Assembly: GCA_017889705.1 (NCBI GenBank)
Contig: JAGGAB010000011.1
Coordinates: forward strand, 1-64,000
DNA length: 64,000 bases
DNA from: Bacillota bacterium
GTDB taxonomy: Bacteria; Bacillota; Negativicutes; Sporomusales; Sporomusaceae
Direction: 5' to 3'
Part shown: positions 42,107-51,060 of the stretch, piece by piece
Numbering within the stretch: the stretch's first letter is position 1
How the letters are laid out: every line of letters starts with the position of its first letter
The notes under the pieces: generated by a model
What the model was told of the DNA's origin: nothing
What the model saw: only the letters and a program-made list of their open reading frames with translations
Database searches by the model: none
Position numbers and translations under genes: made by a program

Positions 42107-42411
42107 TCAAATACAAAGCACCGCACAGACGGCTTATACAACGCTTTGCCGCTAGCGCTTGATATTCGATTCCGTTTATTCCTGGTATCTTTCGTAATCC
42201 CCGTAACCCTCCGTAACCCCTAACGGCCTTTGCCGGAGAAAGCGCTCCGCAGGAGAAAATCCTGGTGGTATTCCGTTAAGCAATCCGTACTGTTTGAGCG
42301 TAGCGAGTTTACGGATTGTAGGAATATCACTCGGATTTTCAGCTTTTGGAGGCTTTGGGCCTAGACTTTTTGCTTTACTTTTGGGGCAATGCCAAAAGTG
42401 AAATCGTCCAC
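42107..42411 (+). repeat. Dispersed structured repeat, family A, copy 3
   Basis: Copy 3 of the element at 189, in a 418-base gap. Its helices are GAAAATCC with GGATTTTC, ATCCGTA with TACGGAT, GGAG with CTCC, and CACTTTTGG with CCAAAAGTG, all paired despite base changes relative to copies 1 and 2. The 5' module (42107-42170, GCACAGACGGC then ATACAACGCTTTGCCGC) also matches copy 1. It ends exactly at the stop codon of the gene at 42412. No gene is present. Confidence 0.75.
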
Positions 42412-43077
42412 TTATATTTCCATACTCTGCCCAGGATTCAAAATAAATACCGGAGTATTTATCGCTTCAACCTTTTCTTTGAAGGCTTCCGGTGACTGGG
42501 CGATTAACGGCCAGGTGTTATAATGCATGGGGATTACTGCGCCAGGTTTGAGCATTTTTACTGCCTCAACAGCATCGTCGGGTCCCATAGTAAAGTTGTC
42601 ACCAATCGGCAGCAGGGCATAATCAAGCTTTTCCAGGCGACCAAGAAGAGCCATATCGCCAAATAGGGCAGTGTCGCCGGCAAAGTAGAGGGTTTTGCCA
42701 AAGAAATTGACGATAAATCCGGCAGCATGTCCTCCGGGAACACCTGAACCATGAAAGGCGGGCGTAATTCGGACATAACCGAAGTCAAAGTTGCGTTTGC
42801 CGCCTAAATGCATGCTGATATTCGTACAGTCCTGCTGCCCAACAAGAGCGGCAATTTCAGCTGTGGCAATTACTGTGGCATTATTGCGTCTGGCTATTTC
42901 GACGGTATCGCCAAGGTGATCTCCATGGCCATGACTAACAAGAATGTAGTTGCAATTAATTTCTGCGGCTTTGGCAGGGTTAATTGGATTGCCGGTGAAA
43001 TATGGATCAAAGAGCAGGGTTGTATTTTCGTGTTTCAAACTAAAGCAAGCATGTCCGTAAAAAGTTAAAATTGACAT
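42412..43077 (-). CDS. Metal-dependent hydrolase, MBL fold (UPF0173 type)
   Basis: This 221-residue metallo-beta-lactamase-fold protein has the metal-binding SHGHGDHLGD (about 50), HGSGVPGGHAAG (about 112), LYFAGDTALFGD (about 130) and a final PMHYNTWPLI with His. It matches UPF0173, whose substrate is unknown. GGAGGTG precedes the ATG. The stop codon touches repeat A copy 3. Confidence 0.93.
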   Translation of the reverse strand: MSILTFYGHACFSLKHENTTLLFDPYFTGNPINPAKAAEINCNYILVSHGHGDHLGDTVEIARRNNATVIATAEIAALVGQQDCTNISMHLGGKRNFDFGYVRITPAFHGSGVPGGHAAGFIVNFFGKTLYFAGDTALFGDMALLGRLEKLDYALLPIGDNFTMGPDDAVEAVKMLKPGAVIPMHYNTWPLIAQSPEAFKEKVEAINTPVFILNPGQSMEI

Positions 43078-43316
43078 AATACACCTCCGTGCTATGATTA
43101 AGTTGTAATCTCTATAATATTTCCCATTATCTTCTCCAGATTCCTGCCAGTGGTTATAATCACAAAAAAAATTCTAAAAATGCGGACAAAGTAATAAATT
43201 AGAATGAGGTAACATAGTAAGGAAAAAGATATAAATGCTAAAATTAGCGGCAGGTTAATTCATTACGATGAAGAATTTTCTTAATTATAGAAATAATTAG
43301 CCGGGAGCGACAAAGC

Positions 43317-43820
43317 ATGATACCCATAATATCTGTAGTAGGGCGGTCAAATAGCGGAAAAACAACATATCTAGAGAAGTTAATTGCCGAATGTAAGCAA
43401 CGAGGATATAAAGTTGCGGTTATCAAACACCATCACCAGGATTTTGATATTGACAAGCCTGGTAAAGATACCTGGCGGCATACTGAAGCCGGAGCCGACA
43501 CCGTATGTCTGGTTTCTCCGCATAAAATGGCGATGATAAAGAAATCTGATCAGGAATTATCACTTGACGAAGTGGTTGATTTTATAGACAATGTGGATAT
43601 TATTTTTACCGAAGGCTATAAACAGGAAACCAAATGTAAAATTGAAGTATACCGTCAGGCGGCCGGACATGCACCGCTTGGCGTGAAACGTGAATTGTTG
43701 GCTGTGGTTTCAGATACTTTTCTCTATGAGGGGATACCACATTTTTCCCTTGACGATTCAGTTGCGATGGCTGATTTTCTGGAAGCAGCCATATTAAAGA
43801 ACGAAATAGCGAAGGCGTGA
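43317..43820 (+). CDS. mobB: Molybdopterin-guanine dinucleotide biosynthesis protein B
   Basis: This 167-residue P-loop GTPase-like protein acts with MobA in attaching GMP to molybdopterin. Walker A is VGRSNSGKTTYLEKLI at the start, and VAVIKHHHQDFDIDKPGKDTWRHTEAGADTVCLVSP is the typical second region (given here as positions 37-72 without the full string). FTEGYKQETKCKIEVYR follows. The start is ATG at 43317 with GGGAG upstream, and the gene overlaps the start of moaA by a few bases. It opens the molybdenum/tungsten cofactor cluster. Confidence 0.92.
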   Translation: MIPIISVVGRSNSGKTTYLEKLIAECKQRGYKVAVIKHHHQDFDIDKPGKDTWRHTEAGADTVCLVSPHKMAMIKKSDQELSLDEVVDFIDNVDIIFTEGYKQETKCKIEVYRQAAGHAPLGVKRELLAVVSDTFLYEGIPHFSLDDSVAMADFLEAAILKNEIAKA

Positions 43821-43825
43821 TAATA

Positions 43826-44806
43826 ATGTTCGATAGCTATAACCGACAAATCCAATATTTGCGGGTGTCTGTGACTGATCGATGTAATTTCCGCTGCGCT
43901 TATTGTATGCCTGCGCAAGGCGTAAAATTGCTTAGCCATGATGAAATTTTATCCTATGAAGAATTTTTGCGCATTATAAAAATTCTTAGCAAGCATGGCG
44001 TAAATAAAATTCGTCTAACTGGCGGCGAGCCACTTGTGCGCAAGGGAATTGTTCAGTTTATCCAGGATATTACGGCACTGAAGGCAATTACCGATTTATC
44101 AATGACGACAAATGGCAGTTTGCTATTTGACATGGCCGGACAGTTAAAAGCAGCGGGATTATCCCGGGTCAACATTAGTCTGGACACTGTTGACCCAGAA
44201 CGCTTTCGTCAGATCACTCGCGGGGGTAATCTTGATCAAACCTTAAAAGGGATTGAGGCCGCTTTTGCGGTGGGGCTGACACCGGTAAAGTTAAATATTG
44301 TGCTTACTAATATAATTACCAAACCGGATATTGCATATTTTGTTGAGCTAGTACACCGGCAACCAGTATCGGTAAGGTTTATTGAATATATGCCAATTGG
44401 CGAATGTCAGGTTGGCGCAGGGCCTGGTATCGAAGAAATTAAGGAATTGATTAATAGTTTTGGCCGGGGAAGCTTAAAGTCGGCACTGTCTATCTGCGGC
44501 AACGGTCCGGCAAAATACTATACGTTGCCGCAGGCTATCGGCACCTTTGGTTTTATTACTCCGATTTCTGAACACTTTTGTGGTATCTGCAACCGGATTC
44601 GCCTGACGGCTGACGGAAAATTTAAACCCTGTTTGTTGTCTAATCAGGAGATTGATGTTAAGGCAGCCTTAAGAAACGGGGCAAGTGATGACGAAATTGC
44701 TAAGCTCTTTTATCAGACCATTGCTAATAAACCCCAAGGACATTCCCTGAAAAACGCCGATGGGTCAACCCGTTTCTTTCGAAAAATGTCGCAGATTGGG
44801 GGATAA
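43826..44806 (+). CDS. moaA: GTP 3',8-cyclase (molybdenum cofactor biosynthesis protein A)
   Basis: This 326-residue radical-SAM enzyme converts GTP to the first pterin intermediate with MoaC. The N-terminal cluster motif is CNFRCAYCMP with three Cys ligating the [4Fe-4S]; the substrate-side C-terminal cluster lies in CGICNRIRLTADGKFKPCL. Length is standard. The ATG at 43826 is preceded by GAAGG; a GTG three codons earlier overlaps the mobB stop. It begins six bases after mobB ends (overlapping it if the upstream GTG is used) and the pair ends at the terminator at 44880. Confidence 0.95.
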   Translation: MFDSYNRQIQYLRVSVTDRCNFRCAYCMPAQGVKLLSHDEILSYEEFLRIIKILSKHGVNKIRLTGGEPLVRKGIVQFIQDITALKAITDLSMTTNGSLLFDMAGQLKAAGLSRVNISLDTVDPERFRQITRGGNLDQTLKGIEAAFAVGLTPVKLNIVLTNIITKPDIAYFVELVHRQPVSVRFIEYMPIGECQVGAGPGIEEIKELINSFGRGSLKSALSICGNGPAKYYTLPQAIGTFGFITPISEHFCGICNRIRLTADGKFKPCLLSNQEIDVKAALRNGASDDEIAKLFYQTIANKPQGHSLKNADGSTRFFRKMSQIGG

Positions 44807-44879
44807 ACCTCAAACTAATAGTTTTTGCGGTCATAAACTAAGTCCGATCAATCTGAAAAAATATGTGGCATAACAGAAG

Positions 44880-44913
44880 AGTCCGAATTTATCGGGCTTT
44901 TTTTATTTTTTTA
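44880..44913 (+). terminator. Terminator after moaA
   Basis: The hairpin AGTCCGA / TCGGGCT is followed by a long T-run, about 75 bp after moaA. Confidence 0.8.
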
Positions 44914-44938
44914 TTATGCAAGTTGTCATTAGAGTGTA

Positions 44939-44955
44939 ATGTGTATGTAACACAT
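44939..44955. promoter_or_regulatory. Palindrome, possible operator
   Basis: ATGTGT and ACACAT are separated by ATGTA; further ACACAT and AAACAC / GTGTTT copies follow between 44980 and 45012. They could be a regulator site upstream of the alcohol dehydrogenase gene; no protein can be named. Confidence 0.3.
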
Positions 44956-45040
44956 CAGGACAGCGGTGGTACATTTTTTATGTTGAAAAAACACATAAAT
45001 GGAACAGTGTTTACATATGTATTGTAGCGAGAGGAATTTA

Positions 45041-45228
45041 ATGGAAATAGGCGATCTGGTGTTGCCTGTCTTTACAGAAGGAAGGAAAGCTTTTTAGTTG
45101 GCCTTGATGTAAAAATAAACCAACTAAAGGATAAAATGGAATCAAAATTGCAATATAGCTTCTATGAAGACGATAAGTCGCAACATACCTTGGGGGCAGA
45201 GGGTAACCTTAGAATATTTAAAGGATAA
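45041..45228 (+). pseudogene. Frameshifted small reading frame
   Basis: A frame with a ribosome site (GAGG six bases upstream) begins at ATG 45041 with MEIGDLVLPVFTEGRKAF and stops at 45095-45097. In the next frame the sequence stays open for about 45 codons through the purine run (GAAGGAAGGAAAG), reading on as KESFLVGLDVKINQLKDKM and ending at 45226-45228. A single-base change would join the two into one protein of about 60 residues. It may be a decayed gene or, less likely, a programmed frameshift. The rest of this 534-base gap before 45341 holds a terminator, palindromes and nothing else I can support. Confidence 0.4.
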
Positions 45229-45340
45229 CTGCCAGCGTAAAGGAGGTGTCAGTAAAGTTCGCTTATGAATAAGTAACAGATGCCCCAGCTTAAAAGTATT
45301 TGTTAGGTTTCAGAAAAAATGAAGATGTGGAGGAGAGAAA

Positions 45341-46498
45341 ATGAAAAAGTCGTATGGATATTTTATGCCTCCGGTAACAATTATGGGTGTTAGCTGTCTT
45401 GAGGACATTGCCGATTATATAAAGCCTATGGGCTTTAAAAAGGCATTAATAGTTAGTGATAAAGTCCTTGTGGAAATACAACTTGTAAAAAAACTTACAG
45501 ATGTATTAGATAAAATAGAAGTAGAATATGTGATTTTTGATGGTGCTCAACCTAATCCAACGGTTAGTAATGTTAACGACGGCTTAAAAATGCTAACTGA
45601 TAATGAGTGTGATTTTGTCATATCCTTTGGTGGTGGTTCACCGCATGATTGTGCAAAAGGCATTGCGTTGGTTGCTGCTAATGGTGGAAAAATTGAGGAT
45701 TATGAAGGTCTTAATAAATCGGCGAAACCACAATTACCTCTTATCGCTGTTAACACAACTTCTGGTACAGCAAGTCAAATGACCCGGTTCTGTATCATAA
45801 CTGACGAAAGCCGTCATGTCAAAATGGCCATTGTTGACTGGCACACCACCGCCGTTATTGCTGTTGATGACGCTGATTTAATGGTTGCTATGCCGCCGTC
45901 ACTTACTGCTGCGACCGGTATGGACGCACTGACTCATGCCGTGGAAGCTTATGTATCAATCATTGCTACTCCGGTTACTGATTGTGCGGCCATCAAAGCC
46001 ATTGAATTGATTGCCTCTTACTTAAGAAGAGCTGTTGCTGATGGTCAGGATATGGAAGCCAGAGAAATGATGACATATGCTGAATATCTTGCCGGTGTTG
46101 CTTTTAATAATGCCAGCTTGGGTTATGTTCATGCAATGGCTCATCAGCTTGGCGGGTTTTATGATCTGCCTCATGGCGTCTGCAATGCTATCTTATTACC
46201 GGCAGTTGAAGAATATAATGCAAAAGTTGTACCGGAAAGATTTATTGACATTGCCAAAGCTATGGGCAAAAATATTGAAGGCCTCTCTGCTACCGAGGCT
46301 GCTGACGCTGCGCTTGCCGCAATTCGTGAGCTTTCGGCTGACATTGGTATTCCTGCAGGCTTAAAAGAACTTAAAGGTTTTGATGCAAATGATATTCCGA
46401 CACTTGCGGTTAATGCTCTTAAAGATGCCTGTGGTTTAACTAATCCGAAGCAAGCCAGCCAAGAAGAAATAGAAAATATTTATAGAGCTGCTATTTAA
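45341..46498 (+). CDS. Iron-containing alcohol dehydrogenase
   Basis: This 385-residue group III alcohol dehydrogenase has the NAD-binding [17 protein letters not shown] (about 95-110) and iron-site residues in [14 protein letters not shown] (Asp and His, about 195), [19 protein letters not shown] (two His, about 263 and 277). [12 protein letters not shown] is also diagnostic. The ATG at 45341 has GGAGGAG upstream. It stands within the molybdenum/tungsten cofactor cluster, but it is an iron enzyme and does not use the cofactor; it may serve alcohol/aldehyde interconversion beside a tungsten-dependent oxidoreductase elsewhere. Has its own terminator. Confidence 0.92.
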   Translation: MKKSYGYFMPPVTIMGVSCLEDIADYIKPMGFKKALIVSDKVLVEIQLVKKLTDVLDKIEVEYVIFDGAQPNPTVSNVNDGLKMLTDNECDFVISFGGGSPHDCAKGIALVAANGGKIEDYEGLNKSAKPQLPLIAVNTTSGTASQMTRFCIITDESRHVKMAIVDWHTTAVIAVDDADLMVAMPPSLTAATGMDALTHAVEAYVSIIATPVTDCAAIKAIELIASYLRRAVADGQDMEAREMMTYAEYLAGVAFNNASLGYVHAMAHQLGGFYDLPHGVCNAILLPAVEEYNAKVVPERFIDIAKAMGKNIEGLSATEAADAALAAIRELSADIGIPAGLKELKGFDANDIPTLAVNALKDACGLTNPKQASQEEIENIYRAAI

Positions 46499-46518
46499 AA
46501 AAAATATAGGCCAGTGTG

Positions 46519-46549
46519 GAAGAGGTGCTACTAGTGTTAGTACCTCTTC
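46519..46549 (+). terminator. Hairpin after alcohol dehydrogenase
   Basis: GAAGAGGT (46519-46526) pairs with ACCTCTTC (46542-46549), with an inner ACTA/TAGT pairing. The tail is T-rich but not a clean run. Confidence 0.6.
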
Positions 46550-46688
46550 TTCAGTTGTCTTTAAAAGACGATGTCTGCCGTTTTTAGCAAGGAGGAAAAC
46601 AGGTTATGCTAAGGTTTATAGCAGGAATACAAAATAATTGGCAGAATATAAAAACATATATTTACATCTGGCAGTTTGGAGGGCAGTT

Positions 46689-46886
46689 ATGGAACAAGTT
46701 GATGAAGCAATTAAGCAAAAAGTTGAGAGTTTGGCTAAAAATGGTCAATTGTCCTGTGCTGAAGCGATAAAACTGGCCAATACAGAAGCTGTTCCACCCA
46801 CCTGTATCGGGCGGGCGGCGAATGCGGCAGGAGTGAAAATAATTGCCTGTCAGTTAGGGTGTTTCGGAGGCAAAAAAGGAGACTGA
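46689..46886 (+). CDS. Small protein of the Mo/W cofactor cluster
   Basis: This 65-residue protein begins MEQVDEAIKQKVESLA, has a SCAEAIKLA helix-turn-helix-like middle, and ends with PPTCIGRAANAAG and IIACQLGCFGGKKGD. The C-terminal CQLG motif and position next to moeA suggest a small DNA-binding or partner protein for cofactor synthesis or metal use. GGAGGG lies just upstream of the ATG, and its TGA stop sits two bases before the moeA ATG, within the same operon. Two other short reading frames overlap the start (46606 and 46638). Function not established. Confidence 0.6.
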   Translation: MEQVDEAIKQKVESLAKNGQLSCAEAIKLANTEAVPPTCIGRAANAAGVKIIACQLGCFGGKKGD

Positions 46887-46887
46887 C

Positions 46888-48129
46888 ATGGATTTTTTTG
46901 ACTGTATTTCATTGGCTAAGGCACAAGCATTGATCGAAGGTACTTTGGCAGATATTGTGGTTAGTATTGAGGAAGTTGAACTTCTGCAGGCATTGGGGCG
47001 TATTGCCGCCGAGGATATTGCTGCGGACGGTGATCTGCCGCCGTTTAATCGTTCAACAGTTGATGGGTATGCGGTGCTCAGTCGAGATACCTTTGGCGCC
47101 GGAGAAGGCATACCGGCTATGCTTACGATTGTTGGTGAAATATTGATGGGCCAAGCAGCCGAGACTGATATTCTGTCCGGACAAGCAGTTGCCATACCTA
47201 CCGGAGGTATGCTGCCTGCCGGGGCAGATGCGGTTGTCATGCTAGAACATATTGAACCTTCAGGTAACGAAACCTTACTGGTGTTAAAACCGGTTGCCCC
47301 TGGCGAGAATGTTGTAAGCAAAGGCGAAGATATAAAAACCGGAGCGGTATTTATCACTGCCGGGACTAAGTTGACCTCGGCGGAGATAGGGGCATTGGCA
47401 GCTTGTGGCACTTCGCGAGTAAAAATGCGCAGGCGTCTAACTGTTGGCATAGTTTCAACCGGCGATGAAGTGGTGGATATCGGTGCCACCCCTGCAGCCG
47501 GTCAAGTACGTGATATTAACTCCTATGCATTAGCGGCTATTTTAACAGAGGCCGGCTGTCAGGTGTCTTGTTATGGAATTGTAAAAGACAATTATGCTGA
47601 ATTACTGCAAATTATTGACAAGGCAGTAGCGGAAAATCATTTGGTTTTAGTGTCCGGCGGCAGTTCGGTAGGGGTAAGGGATCATACCGTACGGGTCATT
47701 GAAGAACTAGGACAGCAAAAGGTGATTTTTCATGGACTGGCCATAAGGCCAGGTAAGCCAACAATACTTGGCATGGTGGGAGAGGTACCGGTCTTTGGTT
47801 TGCCGGGACACCCGGTAGCCGCTATGACTGTATGTCAGACTGTGGTATTGGCCGCAGTCAAAAAAATGCAGGGTGGAAAACCGCTGCGGGTTGGCTGCCA
47901 GGTTTCAGCTAAATTGACAAGAAGTTGTGCTTCCGCTCCGGGGCGAGACGATTTTTTGCGGGTGAGGCTGATTTGGCATGAAGGAGAATATCTAGCTGAA
48001 CCGGTATTAGGAAAATCCGGACTCATCAGTGTATTGACACAGGCGGACGGAATCGTTCAAATACCTGCTGAGGCTAGCGGATTATATGCCGGTGATGTTG
48101 TCAGTGTTGAAGTAATGAGGGAGGCCTAG
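46888..48129 (+). CDS. moeA: Molybdopterin molybdenumtransferase MoeA (first copy)
   Basis: This 413-residue MoeA inserts molybdate or tungstate into adenylated molybdopterin. Typical segments are DGDLPPFNRSTVDGYAV (about 50), VAIPTGGMLPAGADAVVMLEH, VRDINSYALAAILTEAG, SGGSSVGVRDHT (the active-site loop), RPGKPTILG and GLPGHPVAAM. AAGGAG lies upstream. A second moeA follows two bases after the stop, and paired MoeAs often divide between molybdenum and tungsten; which one uses which metal cannot be read from the sequence. Confidence 0.94.
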   Translation: MDFFDCISLAKAQALIEGTLADIVVSIEEVELLQALGRIAAEDIAADGDLPPFNRSTVDGYAVLSRDTFGAGEGIPAMLTIVGEILMGQAAETDILSGQAVAIPTGGMLPAGADAVVMLEHIEPSGNETLLVLKPVAPGENVVSKGEDIKTGAVFITAGTKLTSAEIGALAACGTSRVKMRRRLTVGIVSTGDEVVDIGATPAAGQVRDINSYALAAILTEAGCQVSCYGIVKDNYAELLQIIDKAVAENHLVLVSGGSSVGVRDHTVRVIEELGQQKVIFHGLAIRPGKPTILGMVGEVPVFGLPGHPVAAMTVCQTVVLAAVKKMQGGKPLRVGCQVSAKLTRSCASAPGRDDFLRVRLIWHEGEYLAEPVLGKSGLISVLTQADGIVQIPAEASGLYAGDVVSVEVMREA

Positions 48130-48130
48130 C

Positions 48131-50119
48131 ATGCACAAGGTAAAAGCATATTTGGATTGCTTGCCAAAGGAAAAAGCTTGGGAGTTATGGCACAGCAGAT
48201 TACTGGCTTCTGGTTATTTTTCGGAATTTCCGGTAGAAACATTGAAGGTAGACCAGGCATTAGGCCGGGTTACTGCTACCTGTATATATGCCAAACAGTC
48301 AGTACCACATTATAATGGAGCGGCAATGGACGGGATTGCGGTGCGGGCTCAGGATACTTTTGGGGCGGCAGAGACCAAGCCGGTACGCTTGCGGTTAATT
48401 AGCAGCAAGGAGGCGTTTACCCCAGGATATTGTTATATTGTTGATACAGGCGATGTCATGCCGGAAGGAACTAATTCAGTCATTATGATTGAAGATGTTC
48501 ATGTTGAGGGGAATTCTGCTGAAATCATCGCAGCTGCTACGCCGTGGCAGCATGTACGTATTATCGGCGAAGATATTGTGGCAAATGAAATGGTGCTGCC
48601 GGAACATAAATTAATTGCGCCTGCAGACATTGCGGCCTTATTAGCTGCCGGGTTGGAGACTGTTGAGGTGGTGGCAAAACCTAAGGTTACAGTCATTCCA
48701 ACAGGAACCGAGCTTGTTGCGCATTCTCGGGATTTGAAACCAGGTACCATTCTTGATGTTAATTCCCATATGTTATGTGCTGCGATAACCACCTGGGGTG
48801 GTGAAGCAGTACGACATGAAATTATTCCCGATAATTATGAGCAGATTAAAAAAGCAGTTGCCGATAGTCTTAAAACTAGTGACATGGTTATTACTAATGC
48901 CGGAACCTCGGCTGGAACAGAAGATTTCACATCTCAAATCCTGTCTGAACTGGGTGAGGTGATCGTTCATGGTGTTGCTATTAAACCGGGTAAACCGGTA
49001 ATCCTGGCGTTAGTTAAAGGAAAGCCGGTAGTTGGTTTGCCCGGATACCCTGTTTCTGCGATGTTAACAGCAGAACTTTTTGTGAAGAATATCTTGATCC
49101 AGCGCCAAATGTTGCTTAAACCGGCAGTAAAAGAAGTACCGGCAGTGCTGGCACGTCAATTCTATTCCCATATTGGGGTGGAAGAGTTTGCGCGTGTTTC
49201 TCTCGGCTCGATTCAGGGAAAAACAGTGGCTGTGCCGCTTAGCCGCGGTGCCGGGCTTATCTCATCACTGATTAAGGCGCAGGGAATACTTGCGGTTGGG
49301 AAACAAAGCCCCGGTTTACCTGCTGGTGCCGAAGTAACGATAAAGCTGTTTAATGAACAGCCGCAAGATACGATACTGGCTGTTGGCAGCCATGACTTGG
49401 CTATTGATGTGCTAGGTGTATTCTTAAAACGCCAGACTGGTCATTTACTTACTGCTTCCAATGTGGGCAGCATGGGGGGGCTTATGGCAGTTAAGAATAA
49501 TGAGGCACATATTGCTGGCATCCATATGCTAGACGAAAAATCCGGCGAGTATAATATTTCTTTTGTTAATAAATATCTGACTAAAGGAACGTGGCAGCTG
49601 GTGCGGCTGGCCAGGCGTGAACAAGGGTTAATGGTATTACCGGGTAACCCCAAAAAGATAGAAGGCTTGGCTGATTTAGTCAGACAAGACATAACTTATG
49701 TGAATAGGCAGCGTGGTTCAGGTACCAGGATGCTGCTTGATTATATATTAGCGCAACAAGGGTTAGCGGCTGACGTTATTGACGGATACGAAAAAGAGGT
49801 AAGTACCCATATGGCTGTAGCTGCAACCATTTCCGCAGGTTCAGCTGATACCGGTATGGGTATTCGGGCGGCAGCGATAGCGTTAGGCCTTGAATTTATT
49901 CCAATTGCGCACGAGTGCTATGATATTATTTTGAACTTTCCTCTGAATGATGCTATGGCTGATACAATCATCACTATTTTAAAATTGCCGGAGTTCCGCC
50001 AGGAAGTCGAACGATTGGGCGGGTATGATTTGTCAGAAGCCGGGACCATTCTTGCAGTCAGTGGTAGTATTGCAAATAACTATGATAGCCAAACATACGT
50101 GAAAGAAATTTGCTCTTAA
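48131..50119 (+). CDS. MoeA fused to a periplasmic-binding-like domain
   Basis: This 662-residue protein has a MoeA domain (about 1-400, with YNGAAMDGIAVRAQDTF, TNAGTSAGTEDFTSQ, KPGKPVILALV and GLPGYPVSAML) fused to a C-terminal domain (about 410-655, with AVGSHDLAIDVL, RGSGTRMLLDYIL and FIPIAHECYDIIL) that resembles the PF12727 PBP-like fold found in molybdate-dependent regulators and at the end of some MoeA proteins. The second domain probably senses metal oxyanion or a cofactor intermediate. It is cotranscribed with moeA and moaC. Confidence 0.93.
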   Translation: MHKVKAYLDCLPKEKAWELWHSRLLASGYFSEFPVETLKVDQALGRVTATCIYAKQSVPHYNGAAMDGIAVRAQDTFGAAETKPVRLRLISSKEAFTPGYCYIVDTGDVMPEGTNSVIMIEDVHVEGNSAEIIAAATPWQHVRIIGEDIVANEMVLPEHKLIAPADIAALLAAGLETVEVVAKPKVTVIPTGTELVAHSRDLKPGTILDVNSHMLCAAITTWGGEAVRHEIIPDNYEQIKKAVADSLKTSDMVITNAGTSAGTEDFTSQILSELGEVIVHGVAIKPGKPVILALVKGKPVVGLPGYPVSAMLTAELFVKNILIQRQMLLKPAVKEVPAVLARQFYSHIGVEEFARVSLGSIQGKTVAVPLSRGAGLISSLIKAQGILAVGKQSPGLPAGAEVTIKLFNEQPQDTILAVGSHDLAIDVLGVFLKRQTGHLLTASNVGSMGGLMAVKNNEAHIAGIHMLDEKSGEYNISFVNKYLTKGTWQLVRLARREQGLMVLPGNPKKIEGLADLVRQDITYVNRQRGSGTRMLLDYILAQQGLAADVIDGYEKEVSTHMAVAATISAGSADTGMGIRAAAIALGLEFIPIAHECYDIILNFPLNDAMADTIITILKLPEFRQEVERLGGYDLSEAGTILAVSGSIANNYDSQTYVKEICS

Positions 50120-50140
50120 TTTTAGAAAGGAGATACAAGT

Positions 50141-50617
50141 TTGGAACTAACGCATTTTGATCAAGCCGGTAAGGCTCGCATGGTGGATGTAACAGTCAAA
50201 GAAGAAACTAAACGGGAAGCAATTGCTGAAGGCAGGATTATAATGAAGCCGGAAACACTTGCGCTGGTAAAACAAGGAGCAATGGGAAAAGGTGATGTGT
50301 TAGGGGTAGCGCAAGTAGCAGGCATTATGGGAGCTAAACGGACCTGGGATTTAATCCCGATGTGCCATCCGCTGTTATTGACAGGCGTTAACCTTGAATT
50401 TTCCGTGGAAGATGAAACAAGTGCTATTAATATTAAGGCAGTCGTTAAAACAACCGGCAAAACCGGCGTGGAAATGGAAGCATTGACGGCAGTCTCGGTG
50501 GCAGCCTTAACTATCTATGATATGTGTAAAGCAGTAGATAAAGCCATGACTATTGAATATGTTCGTTTACTGGCTAAATCAGGCGGAAAAAGTGGCAATT
50601 TTGTGAGGGGGGAGTAA
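50141..50617 (+). CDS. moaC: Cyclic pyranopterin monophosphate synthase
   Basis: This 158-residue MoaC works with MoaA to make cyclic pyranopterin monophosphate. Key parts are [14 protein letters not shown] at the start, [13 protein letters not shown] (the conserved His) and [25 protein letters not shown]. The start is TTG with AAAGGAG eight bases upstream. It follows the MoeA fusion by 21 bp and is followed two bases later by the MOSC gene. Confidence 0.95.
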   Translation: MELTHFDQAGKARMVDVTVKEETKREAIAEGRIIMKPETLALVKQGAMGKGDVLGVAQVAGIMGAKRTWDLIPMCHPLLLTGVNLEFSVEDETSAINIKAVVKTTGKTGVEMEALTAVSVAALTIYDMCKAVDKAMTIEYVRLLAKSGGKSGNFVRGE

Positions 50618-50619
50618 TT

Positions 50620-51060
50620 TTGCAAGGAAAGATTGTTGCCGTTTGCACCAGCAAAAATAAAGGTGAGCGCAAGAAAAATGTGGGAAAAGCACAGCTATTA
50701 GTTGACCTTGGTTTGGAAGGCGATGCTCATGCCGGGTTTATGCATCGGCAGGTCAGCCTCTTGGCTTTAGAAAGTATAGAAAAGATGAGGCAGAAGGGCC
50801 TAGATGTGCATCCAGGCGATTTTGCCGAGAATATAACAACTGAGGGGCTGGATTTGCCAGTTTTGCCAATTGGCACTAAATTAAAGATCGGTGATGTATT
50901 GATGGAAGTTAGCCAAATCGGCAAGGTATGTCATAATCGCTGCAACATCTACTATCAGGCTGGCGACTGTGTTATGCCCAAAGAAGGAATTTTTGCCGTT
51001 GTAGTTACCGGCGGTCAGGTGGCTGTAGGTGATGTGATCGAGGTGATTGACAATGTATAG
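50620..51060 (+). CDS. MOSC domain protein
   Basis: This 146-residue MOSC domain protein has the family Cys in VCHNRCNIYYQAGDCVMPKEGIF, plus LGLEGDAHAGFMHRQVSLLALESI and GDFAENITTEGLDL. MOSC domains bind the molybdenum cofactor and may transfer sulfur or cofactor. The start is TTG with a GGGGGG site. It overlaps the mogA gene by 8 bp and belongs to the cofactor operon. Confidence 0.92.
   Translation: MQGKIVAVCTSKNKGERKKNVGKAQLLVDLGLEGDAHAGFMHRQVSLLALESIEKMRQKGLDVHPGDFAENITTEGLDLPVLPIGTKLKIGDVLMEVSQIGKVCHNRCNIYYQAGDCVMPKEGIFAVVVTGGQVAVGDVIEVIDNV

Noticed and set aside
43078..43316. Search for a molybdenum cofactor riboswitch upstream of mobB
   Set aside because: None of the conserved Moco riboswitch blocks is visible, only an AT-rich region.
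46606..46770. A 54-codon frame starting ATG at 46606 with a strong AGGAGG site
   Set aside because: It overlaps the 65-residue gene in another frame and gives a Trp-rich product with no family; I keep it only as a note on the uncertain start.
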